Positions 9,452 to 16,626 of a stretch of 64,000 nt of DNA are shown here, one piece after another. Source of the DNA: Nitrospira sp. Lineage in GTDB: Bacteria > Nitrospirota > Nitrospiria > Nitrospirales > Nitrospiraceae. Where the stretch lies: NCBI GenBank assembly GCA_022226935.1, contig CP092081.1, positions 68,902 through 132,901 on the forward strand, written 5' to 3'. Below the pieces are notes generated by a model. That model was not told where the DNA came from. It did no database searches and was given only the letters and a program-made list of their open reading frames with translations. The stretch's first letter is position 1, and each line of letters opens with the position of its first letter. The position numbers were made by a program, and so were the translations under genes.

Positions 9452-10138
9452 GTGTCGTCACCACTGCGCATTCCTCCCGCCATCGCCGCAGAGATCGATC
9501 GACTGGCCACAGCGGTGGCGAAGGATCCACGATCCAAAGACTTCCTGCCTCTGGCAGATGAGTACATTAAGGCCGGCATGTGGCAGGAAGCCGCGGCCGT
9601 GCTCGAAGATGGCCTGAAAGTCTATCCAGGATTCGTGACCGCCATGGCGGCGTTGGGCAGGGTCTACGACCAAGTGGGACAAGCGGCAAAAGCCAAGGCC
9701 ATTCTCGAAGACGTCGTGAAGCAACGCCCCGACAACCTTCGGGCACACCGCATTCTCGCCAAGCTCTACCATGCGGAGGGACAGGCCGAATTGGCACTGC
9801 GTTCCTGTACGGCGATCCTCAACGCCAATCCCTTCGATGAGGAAGCTTTGGCGCTCAAACGCACTGTCACCGGGGCGCCGGACGATCCGCCGCCATCCAA
9901 ACTGGAGAAGAAGCGCAGCATCGCGGAAGCACCGGTCGAAAAGATCACGGAAGCGGTTCCAGCTGTGCCGGCTCCGGTCATCCCGGTGTTAGAGGCCGCT
10001 TTGCCCTCCGTGTCGCAGACTGACCCTACGCCTGCCCAGATCCCCGCTCCTCCTGCCGTTCAACATGCAGCCGCAATCGCCCGCCTTGAAGTGTGGCTCG
10101 GCAATATTCAGGCAAAACGCCGCTCCGCCGCCCATTGA
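9452..10138 (+). CDS. Tetratricopeptide-repeat protein
   Basis: A 228-residue soluble protein with about three tandem TPR units (roughly residues 25-135; motifs such as FLPLADEYIKAGMWQEAAAVLEDGL split into A/B helices, and RAHRILAKLYHAEGQ), followed by a Pro/Ala-rich linker and a short C-terminal helix. TPRs usually mediate protein-protein contact; no catalytic domain is visible. GTG 9452 is preceded by AAGGAG. It lies 44 bp after coaBC, so probably the last gene of the gmk-rpoZ-coaBC run. Partner and role are unknown. Confidence 0.8.
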   Translation: MSSPLRIPPAIAAEIDRLATAVAKDPRSKDFLPLADEYIKAGMWQEAAAVLEDGLKVYPGFVTAMAALGRVYDQVGQAAKAKAILEDVVKQRPDNLRAHRILAKLYHAEGQAELALRSCTAILNANPFDEEALALKRTVTGAPDDPPPSKLEKKRSIAEAPVEKITEAVPAVPAPVIPVLEAALPSVSQTDPTPAQIPAPPAVQHAAAIARLEVWLGNIQAKRRSAAH

Positions 10139-10168
10139 CTCACGCACTCTCCGCGACTCTTTCAGCGT

Positions 10169-10197
10169 TTGACCCACCCCTGACAGCCTGTTAAAAT
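10169..10197 (+). promoter_or_regulatory. Sigma70-type promoter of the aroQ-efp-accBC operon
   Basis: TTGACC (10169-10174), a 17-bp spacer, then TAAAAT (10192-10197). It matches the consensus in five of six positions at both boxes, with ideal spacing, and sits 64 bp before aroQ in a 122-bp gap. Confidence 0.7.
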
Positions 10198-10260
10198 GCC
10201 GCCGCTGCTGGCATCCCTATCCATTGCAGCCTACTGACAACCGGGGCGCGCGACAGACAC

Positions 10261-10758
10261 ATGCTGCGGCTACTTGTGCTTCATGGTCCCAATCTCAATC
10301 TCCTCGGGACGAGGGAGCCCTCCGTCTATGGGCAGGTGTCGTTATCCGACATCGATAAGTCCATTACCCGCCGGAGCGGTGAACTTGGGATTGCGGTGCA
10401 GACCAAGCAGTCCAATAATGAAGGGGAGTTGGTCACCTGGATCCAGAATGCCAGGGGACATTTCGATGGAATCATCATCAATCCGGCCGCCTACACGCAT
10501 ACCAGCATTGCGATCCGTGATGCGATTGCCGCCGTCGCTCTGCCGACGGTGGAAGTCCACCTCTCGAACATCCATCAACGAGAGGAGTTTCGCCATCACT
10601 CCTTCGTTGCCGGCGTGGCGATCGGACAAATTGCCGGTTTTGGCCCGACCGGATACCTGCTGGCGCTGGAGGCATTGACCGCACATCTGGGAGCCAAAAA
10701 CACATCGTCACGCACCCGAGCCGACCTGAGAAAAAAACCCGCGGCCTCGCGCCGTTGA
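10261..10758 (+). CDS. aroQ: Type II 3-dehydroquinate dehydratase
   Basis: Third step of the shikimate pathway: dehydration of 3-dehydroquinate. The 165-residue protein starts with [21 protein letters not shown] (catalytic Tyr in the flexible lid), has [16 protein letters not shown] and the [17 protein letters not shown] block with the catalytic histidine. It carries a basic tail beyond the usual 145-150 residues. Pairing with efp directly downstream (25 bp) is common in many bacteria. Confidence 0.96.
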   Translation: MLRLLVLHGPNLNLLGTREPSVYGQVSLSDIDKSITRRSGELGIAVQTKQSNNEGELVTWIQNARGHFDGIIINPAAYTHTSIAIRDAIAAVALPTVEVHLSNIHQREEFRHHSFVAGVAIGQIAGFGPTGYLLALEALTAHLGAKNTSSRTRADLRKKPAASRR

Positions 10759-10783
10759 ACTTGTTGCACCAAGGAGAGTTGTT

Positions 10784-11344
10784 GTGATTTCGACCGCAGA
10801 GTTTCGGAACGGCAGCCCGTTAATGGTAGAGGGACAACCCTTTTATATCGTGGAATTTCAACATGTGAAGCCCGGCAAGGGTGGAGCATTCGTCCGGACG
10901 AAGCTGAAAAGCTATCTCTCGGGCAATGTCCTCGACCGGACCTTCCGTTCGGGGGAAAAATTCGACACCCCCCAGATTGAAGAATGCGATATGCAGTTCC
11001 TCTATGCCACGAACGATTCCTATACGTTCATGGATACGGAAACCTATGAGCAGTCGACCTACGAAAAGAGTCAGCTGGGCAGCAATGCCGACCTGCTCAA
11101 AGAGAACATGATCGCCAAGATCTTGATCTATGAGCACAAGCCGATTACCGTCGTGCTGCCGAACTTCATCGAACTGAAAGTCGTCGATGGCGAACCGGGC
11201 GTACGCGGCGATACGGCCTCCGGCGGCAGCAAACCGGTCATCGTGGAAACAGGCGCCACCATCAAGGTCCCTCTGTATCTGGAAATCGGAGAAGTCATTC
11301 GCATCGATACCAGAACCCGTGAATTTGTGGAGCGCGTGCGTTGA
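10784..11344 (+). CDS. efp: Translation elongation factor P
   Basis: Binds between the ribosomal P and E sites and relieves stalling at polyproline. The 186-residue product has the KOW-like domain I with the tip loop KPGKGGAF (lysine 32, the usual post-translational modification position), then two OB-like domains ending [26 protein letters not shown] 10784 follows AAGGAGAG. No modification enzyme (EpmA/B, EarP, YmfI) lies in this window. The stop overlaps a TTG that likely starts accB. Confidence 0.97.
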   Translation: MISTAEFRNGSPLMVEGQPFYIVEFQHVKPGKGGAFVRTKLKSYLSGNVLDRTFRSGEKFDTPQIEECDMQFLYATNDSYTFMDTETYEQSTYEKSQLGSNADLLKENMIAKILIYEHKPITVVLPNFIELKVVDGEPGVRGDTASGGSKPVIVETGATIKVPLYLEIGEVIRIDTRTREFVERVR

Positions 11345-11919
11345 GCTCATCACGTAAGAAGACCGGAAAGAGCCGGACTGCTGCCAAACCCATTGTGCTG
11401 CCGAGCGCCTTTGCGCCACGCACCTCTGCAGCCGACCAGATGATCTTGAATCCCGACCAGGCTGCGCAGATTCAGCAACTGGCCGATCTCCTGAAACGAA
11501 ACCATCTGACCGAATTGGAAATCGAGCGCAGCGGCATGCGCATCCGAATCCGGCATGAACCGGCGGTGCGCGCCACGACGACGCATACCGTGGAAGCCGT
11601 CCACAACCAATCGTCGACTCCCGGCACGGCCCCGGCGGCGCAGACTCGCCCCTCGGCAGAGACAGACGGCCAGGTGACGATTACGTCCCCGATCGTCGGC
11701 ACCTTTTACCGCTCGCCCTCGCCCGACGCAGACCCGTATGTGGAGGAAGGGGACTATGTGAAGAAGGGCCAGGTGTTGTGCATCGTCGAAGCCATGAAAC
11801 TCATGAACGAGATTGAGTCCGAGGCCGACGGGCGCATTACAAAAATTTTGGCGGAGAGCACCAAGCCCGTCGAGTATGGACAACCACTCTTCTTGATAGA
11901 CCCCAGCGCCACACCCTAG
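11341..11919 (+). CDS. accB: Acetyl-CoA carboxylase biotin carboxyl carrier protein
   Basis: Carries the biotin cofactor in fatty-acid synthesis. The C-terminal biotinyl domain has the EAMKLMNEI motif with the biotinylated lysine; a Pro/Ala/Thr linker precedes it and the N-terminal helix [16 protein letters not shown] begins near residue 36. Two starts are possible: TTG 11341, overlapping the efp stop with GGAG 8 nt upstream (192 residues), or ATG 11440 (about 159 residues, the usual length) with no ribosome-binding site. The overlap start is preferred. accC follows after 179 bp. Confidence 0.95.
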   Translation: MSSSRKKTGKSRTAAKPIVLPSAFAPRTSAADQMILNPDQAAQIQQLADLLKRNHLTELEIERSGMRIRIRHEPAVRATTTHTVEAVHNQSSTPGTAPAAQTRPSAETDGQVTITSPIVGTFYRSPSPDADPYVEEGDYVKKGQVLCIVEAMKLMNEIESEADGRITKILAESTKPVEYGQPLFLIDPSATP

Positions 11920-11990
11920 CCGCAGAGGTCAGGGGGATTCGTGACGAGACCCATCCTGGACGCACCAGCTTCATGACGCCCATTCCACCT

Positions 11991-12016
11991 GCGGCCGGCT
12001 CACGCCGACCGGCCGC
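11991..12016. other. GC-rich hairpin in the accB-accC gap
   Basis: A perfect 8-bp inverted repeat (GCGGCCGG and CCGGCCGC, 10-nt loop) lies in the 179-bp gap between accB and accC. Only GGCCTTTA follows, so it is at best a weak attenuator, possibly an mRNA processing or stability element that sets AccB above AccC. Confidence 0.45.
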
Positions 12017-12098
12017 GGCCTTTATGAGAGCTGAACGAGCGCGACGGACAGCGGCAGAATAATGCAGACGCATAGCAAGACTCGCATCGGAGTATCTC

Positions 12099-13448
12099 GT
12101 GTTTAAAAAAGTATTGGTTGCCAATCGCGGAGAGATCGCCCTCCGAGTCATCCGGGCCTGTAAAGAGCTCGGCGTCAAAACCGTGGCGATTCATTCCGAA
12201 GCGGATGCCGCGAGCCTGCACGTACGAGCAGCGGACGAACATGTCTGCGTGGGTCCTCCTGAGGCCGCCCTCAGCTATCGCAACATTCCGAATGTTCTCA
12301 GCGCGGCCGAAGTGACCGGCGCCGACGCCATTCATCCCGGTTATGGATTTCTGTCCGAGAACGCGCACTTTGCGGAAGTTTGCGAGTCGATCGGCATCAA
12401 GTTCATCGGCCCCACGTCCGAGAACATCGCCTTGATGGGCGACAAATCCAAAGCCCGTGAAGTCGTGGCCAAGAAAGGCCTCCCCGTCACGCCCGGCAGC
12501 CCCGGCGAACTTCGCAGCGAGCAGGATGCGCAGGAAGCCGCCAAAAACATCGGGTTCCCGGTGATCATCAAAGCTTCGGCCGGAGGCGGCGGACGCGGCA
12601 TGCGCGTGGTAAACAAGCCGGAAGAATTGACCAGGGCCTTTCAAGCGGCGCAGGCGGAGGCCAAGTCCACCTTCGGCCACGACGGCGTGTACCTCGAACG
12701 CTATTTTCTTGAACCCCGGCATATCGAGGTGCAGATCGTCGCGGACAACCGCGGCCATGTCGTCCATCTCGGCGAGCGTGACTGCTCGATCCAACGGCGC
12801 CACCAGAAGCTGGTCGAAGAAACGCCGTCACCGGCCATCGACGAACGGCTGCGGCGCGAAATCGGCCGGACGGCCGTCGAGGCCGTCAAAGCCATTCGCT
12901 ACTGCAATGTGGGCACGGTGGAGTTTCTGCTCGACAAAGACCGGAACTTCTTCTTCATGGAAGTGAACACGCGCATCCAGGTCGAGCATCCGATCACGGA
13001 AATGGTGACCGGCATCGATCTGGTGAAAGAGCAAATTCGCATCGCATCGGGAATGCCGCTCTCGTTTAAGCAACCTGACATCAAATTGAACGGGCACAGT
13101 TTCGAATGCCGGATCAATGCCGAAGACCCGGAAAAGTTCACCCCCTGCCCGGGACAGATCACCAAATACTCAGCTCCCGGTGGCTTGGGCATCCGCGTCG
13201 ATTCTGCCATGGAACCGAATGCCGTCGTGGTGCCGTATTACGATTCTCTCATCGCGAAATTGATTACGCACGGACGCGACCGCCAGGAGGCGATGGCCCG
13301 TATGCGCCGAGCGTTGGATGAGTTCGTCATCGAAGGGATTAAGACCACGATCCCGCTCCATCGGAAGATTTTCAACGATCCGGATTTCCAGAAGGGGCAT
13401 GTCTCCACGACGTTCCTCGATCGCTTTCTCGCCGGCCAATCCGCGTAA
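12099..13448 (+). CDS. accC: Acetyl-CoA carboxylase biotin carboxylase subunit
   Basis: ATP-grasp enzyme that carboxylates the biotin of AccB. The 449-residue protein starts [21 protein letters not shown], has [10 protein letters not shown], the glycine-rich ATP lid [12 protein letters not shown], the EKY-type region with [13 protein letters not shown], and the active-site segment [24 protein letters not shown]. Full length for the family. GTG 12099 follows a GGAG site. The carboxyltransferase alpha subunit is far away (accA at 55.5 kb); accD is not in the window. Confidence 0.97.
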   Translation: MFKKVLVANRGEIALRVIRACKELGVKTVAIHSEADAASLHVRAADEHVCVGPPEAALSYRNIPNVLSAAEVTGADAIHPGYGFLSENAHFAEVCESIGIKFIGPTSENIALMGDKSKAREVVAKKGLPVTPGSPGELRSEQDAQEAAKNIGFPVIIKASAGGGGRGMRVVNKPEELTRAFQAAQAEAKSTFGHDGVYLERYFLEPRHIEVQIVADNRGHVVHLGERDCSIQRRHQKLVEETPSPAIDERLRREIGRTAVEAVKAIRYCNVGTVEFLLDKDRNFFFMEVNTRIQVEHPITEMVTGIDLVKEQIRIASGMPLSFKQPDIKLNGHSFECRINAEDPEKFTPCPGQITKYSAPGGLGIRVDSAMEPNAVVVPYYDSLIAKLITHGRDRQEAMARMRRALDEFVIEGIKTTIPLHRKIFNDPDFQKGHVSTTFLDRFLAGQSA

Positions 13449-13475
13449 CCAGGCGCCGATACTAGGGAGCACGCC

Positions 13476-14135
13476 ACGTCTCACTCCGCTCGACAATCTT
13501 CCCTCAAAGGCCTGTATCTCATCCTCGATCCGACGGTCAGATCGGAACGCCCACTCACCGACGTGCTGCGGATAGCCGCGGCATCAGGGATACGTCTGTT
13601 TCAATATCGTGACAAACAGGCCTCGATGAAAGACGCCTATCGGCAGGCACTTGCTCTACGTCAAGTGGCGACGGAAGTGGGAGCGACGTTGATCATCAAT
13701 GATCGGTGCGATCTGGCGTTGGCGGTCAACGCGGATGGCGTTCACTTGGGACAGGACGATCTGCCGCTGACCGACGCCCGGCAGATTTTAGGGCCGGAGG
13801 CCATCATCGGCCTCTCGACGCATAATCCGGAACAGGTCAGAGAGGCAGTTGCCCTGCAGCCCGACTACATCGGCTTTGGTCCGATCTTCGGGACGACCAC
13901 TAAGACCGATCATGACCCGGTGGTGGGCCTCGAAGGATTACGGGCAGCCCGCGCGTTGACGACCTTACCGATGTTTGCAATCGGGGGCATTACATCTCAG
14001 CATGTATCGGACATCCTGACGGCAGGGGCCGACGGGATGGCGGTGATCTCGGCCATTCTCAAGGCCGCGGATCTCGAGGCGGCTATCAGGACCTTTCTTC
14101 ACCCGCCTTCCACACCAGCTCGGCCAACTCACTGA
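13476..14135 (+). CDS. thiE: Thiamine-phosphate synthase (non-canonical start)
   Basis: Couples HMP-PP and THZ-P to thiamine phosphate. Family motifs are complete: QYRDK, LIINDRCDLALAVNADGVHLGQ, GLSTHN, DYIGFGPIF, FAIGGI. The conserved first strand (GLYLILDPT) lies upstream of the first canonical in-frame start (GTG 13563), which would truncate the enzyme. The frame is open back to the accC stop, and a GGGAG site (13464-13468) precedes ACG 13476 by 7 nt, giving a 219-residue protein starting x-SHSARQSSLKGLYL. So either ACG initiates or an ATG was lost. The 3' end overlaps convergent bioD by 50 bp. Confidence 0.9.
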   Translation, partial: TSHSARQSSLKGLYLILDPTVRSERPLTDVLRIAAASGIRLFQYRDKQASMKDAYRQALALRQVATEVGATLIINDRCDLALAVNADGVHLGQDDLPLTDARQILGPEAIIGLSTHNPEQVREAVALQPDYIGFGPIFGTTTKTDHDPVVGLEGLRAARALTTLPMFAIGGITSQHVSDILTAGADGMAVISAILKAADLEAAIRTFLHPPSTPARPTH

Positions 14136-14829
14136 TCGGTCGGCTCCCCGCCAATTGCTCGACAGTTTCATTCCACCGACCATCCAGTGGCGGCTGGTAG
14201 GGCAGAGGTCCCAGCAGGGGAACAGAAGCCCGCTCCTTCAATAAGGCCACTGTCGATGCACGTTGTTCCTGTTCAACGGCAGTAGTCGAGGGTACCGTCT
14301 CATTCAAGAGCAGAGCTAGAATGTGGATCCGCCGTCGCTCCAGGGCTTCCAGCGTGAGGAGCGCGTGATTGATTCCGCCCAGGCCAACCCGTCCCACCAG
14401 CACGACAGGAAGATCGAGCCGGCTGATCAGGTCACCCATATCCCATTTGTTGCCCATCGGTACGAGAAGGCCGCCGGCTCCTTCGACGACCACGTATGGA
14501 TAACGCGCGGCCAGTTGCTCGTACCGTCGCACAATTTCGCTGAGCTCAATGTTCCCTCCTTGCGCTTCAGCGGCAGATAAGGGAGCCAACGGCGCAAGGA
14601 AACGGTAGGGCGAGACCAGGTCGAGCGAATCCTTCACTCGAGCAGCCGCCATCAGCCGAGCGGCGTCGCTGTGATCCGACGAGCCTGCATCCACGCCGGT
14701 TTCCACCGGCTTCATCACGCCGACCCGACGCCCTGACTGCGCGAGCTTCCGGACCAGCGCGGCAGACACGAGGGTCTTGCCGACACCCGTGTCGGTACCA
14801 GTCACAAAGACACCCATCGTCGGTCTCAT
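14086..14829 (-). CDS. bioD: Dethiobiotin synthetase
   Basis: ATP-dependent ureido-ring closure on DAPA, the penultimate step of biotin synthesis. The 247-residue protein has the P-loop FVTGTDTGVGKT, the MKPVETGVD substrate segment, VVEGAGGLLVPM and a C-terminal nucleotide pocket. ATG 14829 is used; an internal ATG four codons on is also possible. Its 3' end overlaps the thiE 3' end by 50 bp. The upstream minus-strand SDR gene ends 23 bp before it, so the two are probably cotranscribed. Other bio genes are not in the window. Confidence 0.95.
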   Translation of the reverse strand: MRPTMGVFVTGTDTGVGKTLVSAALVRKLAQSGRRVGVMKPVETGVDAGSSDHSDAARLMAAARVKDSLDLVSPYRFLAPLAPLSAAEAQGGNIELSEIVRRYEQLAARYPYVVVEGAGGLLVPMGNKWDMGDLISRLDLPVVLVGRVGLGGINHALLTLEALERRRIHILALLLNETVPSTTAVEQEQRASTVALLKERASVPLLGPLPYQPPLDGRWNETVEQLAGSRPISELAELVWKAGEERS

Positions 14830-14852
14830 GCCTATTCCGTCTCCACTATCGA

Positions 14853-15614
14853 TTAGAGAATCCGGCTATCCAGATTCACAATTTGTCCCGACATGCCCGG
14901 AAGCTGCGCGAGGTGACAAATGGTTCGACTCACATCCTCCAGATTCGACAGATGGCCCAGCACATGATCACTCAGCTGCTCAGGGGCAGGAAAGGCATCG
15001 CCCGCTAGCGCGGTCGGTTGCCAGCCTGGGCAGACGAGATTCACGCGGATATTGTGCGGCCCCCATTCGCGTGCCGCCGTCTGCACAAGACCCACCAGCC
15101 CGGCCTTCGAGGCCGCATAGGCAGCCTGGCCGATGGTCCCATGCAAACCGGCATAGGACCCGATCACCATGATGGACCCCGCGCCCTGTTTCATCATCAC
15201 CGGCACCGCCGCTGCCATACATCGATAGGTTCCGGTGAGATTCGTGTCGATCATGCGGAGCCATTCGTCTTCCGGACAACGCAGCACGAGATGGCTGGAC
15301 GCGACACCGGCGTTGCACACCACCACATCGAGACGGCCTTGCCGTTCCTGCACGGCATCGATCATTGCCTGAATCTCCAGACGTGACCGGATGTCCGCCT
15401 GGTACGTGGCGCCCTCTCCTCCGCAGAGAGAGAGCTCGCGTAAGGTCTCCTCGGCTGCCTCTTTGCGAGCACGATAGTGCACGCCGACCCACAAGCCGGC
15501 GCGGGCAAAGGCCACGCACAGCGCGCGGCCGATACCGCCGGACCCGCCGGTGACCAATACCGTCCGGCGGTCGCAGGCAGAAATCGAAGAGGAGACCTGA
15601 CGTTCTGGTTGCAC
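14853..15614 (-). CDS. SDR-family oxidoreductase (FabG-like)
   Basis: NAD(P)-dependent short-chain dehydrogenase/reductase, 253 residues. It has the TGGSGGIG nucleotide motif, CNAG (for NNAG), the catalytic serine in IGSYAG and the YAASK Tyr/Lys pair, so it should be active. It resembles 3-oxoacyl-ACP reductases. Placement just upstream of bioD on the same strand suggests a link to pimeloyl/biotin supply, but that is inference; a general FabG paralogue is equally possible. The C-terminus is slightly shorter than FabG and ends in DSRIL. Confidence 0.85.
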   Translation of the reverse strand: MQPERQVSSSISACDRRTVLVTGGSGGIGRALCVAFARAGLWVGVHYRARKEAAEETLRELSLCGGEGATYQADIRSRLEIQAMIDAVQERQGRLDVVVCNAGVASSHLVLRCPEDEWLRMIDTNLTGTYRCMAAAVPVMMKQGAGSIMVIGSYAGLHGTIGQAAYAASKAGLVGLVQTAAREWGPHNIRVNLVCPGWQPTALAGDAFPAPEQLSDHVLGHLSNLEDVSRTICHLAQLPGMSGQIVNLDSRIL

Positions 15615-15723
15615 GGCGAGCGATTATGCGAGCCGCACGGCGAGAAGGCAAGGCGGGATGAGCCGGCTTGCCGCGGCAGTGCCGGTATGGTACCGTAATT
15701 TTTTAGACTGGAGGACAGCCGGA

Positions 15724-16626
15724 ATGGTTCAGAACCTGATTCGCTCAACCCTGATTGCAGTGGGCATCCTCGGATCCGCGGCCATCCTCGTAGGACAAGA
15801 CCAGGCCTCTGCCACCGAAGCAGGACAGGCCATCGCGCAATCCGCAGACTATTTTCCGGACACGGTCGGCACCCGCTGGCAATATCGCGGGCAGATCTCG
15901 GAAGGGCCGCTGCAGACGATCGAGAATAAGTACTTCAGCAACGTCTCCTCGGTCACCGGCACCCGTACCTTGAAAGGCGGCCTGGTCGTCACCGTGTTTC
16001 ACGATACCAATCCCGGTAATCATGGTCCCTCGGACAGTTTCTACCGGCGCGATGCAGCCGGCGTGGTCTACTACGGGTCCGAACCGGGCACGCCCCTGGA
16101 AAAGCAATTGACGCCCTACCAGATCATTCGCTTCCCGATGAAAGTGGCCCAATCGTTTCAGCAGTTCAACCGCACCGATATCGACTTTGGCAGCGATATC
16201 GACGGGGACGGCACCAACGAAAAGGTGGACGTGGAGGGGCTGTCAACGGTGCTCGGCCAGGAGTCGATTACGGTGCCGGCAGGCACCTATCCGGATGCCG
16301 TGCGCGTGGAGGCGAAGATGACCCTGAAGATCCGGCTGTCCTCTGTAGATCGGACGGCAGTCGGCACGGATGTGATGACGGCCTGGTTCGCCAAAGGCGT
16401 AGGACTGGTCAAGTATATCGAACGCCAGGAATTGGCCGCGCTCAAGGATGACCGCGGAAACATCACCGACATCACGGAAGAGCTGGAAGAGGTGAGCGTG
16501 AAGTCGGCACCGGGGCTACAGGGTCGGCACGAATCCGCGCCGGAGGGTTTGCTCGCTGACGACGCGAGCCACCAGAAATTGTTTCACGTACTCTTCGCCC
16601 CCGGCCTTCGCGCCGACGCCCGATAA
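15724..16626 (+). CDS. Secreted protein of unknown function
   Basis: A 300-residue exported protein. An N-terminal hydrophobic segment (about residues 5-25, IRSTLIAVGILGSAAILVG) looks like a signal peptide, followed by YFPDTVGTRWQYRG, a motif seen in many uncharacterised periplasmic proteins, and a calcium-loop-like DIDGDGTNEKVD. ATG 15724 is chosen because GGAGGA lies 9 nt upstream; the frame also opens at 15658. The last 111 bases overlap the 3' end of putA on the other strand, and the C-terminal residues after about 265 look unlike the rest, as if the stop had been lost and the frame ran on. No known function. Confidence 0.8.
   Translation: MVQNLIRSTLIAVGILGSAAILVGQDQASATEAGQAIAQSADYFPDTVGTRWQYRGQISEGPLQTIENKYFSNVSSVTGTRTLKGGLVVTVFHDTNPGNHGPSDSFYRRDAAGVVYYGSEPGTPLEKQLTPYQIIRFPMKVAQSFQQFNRTDIDFGSDIDGDGTNEKVDVEGLSTVLGQESITVPAGTYPDAVRVEAKMTLKIRLSSVDRTAVGTDVMTAWFAKGVGLVKYIERQELAALKDDRGNITDITEELEEVSVKSAPGLQGRHESAPEGLLADDASHQKLFHVLFAPGLRADAR

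Noticed and set aside
13449..13600. TPP riboswitch ahead of thiE
   Set aside because: Only 27 bp separate accC from the thiE start and no thi-box motifs are visible.
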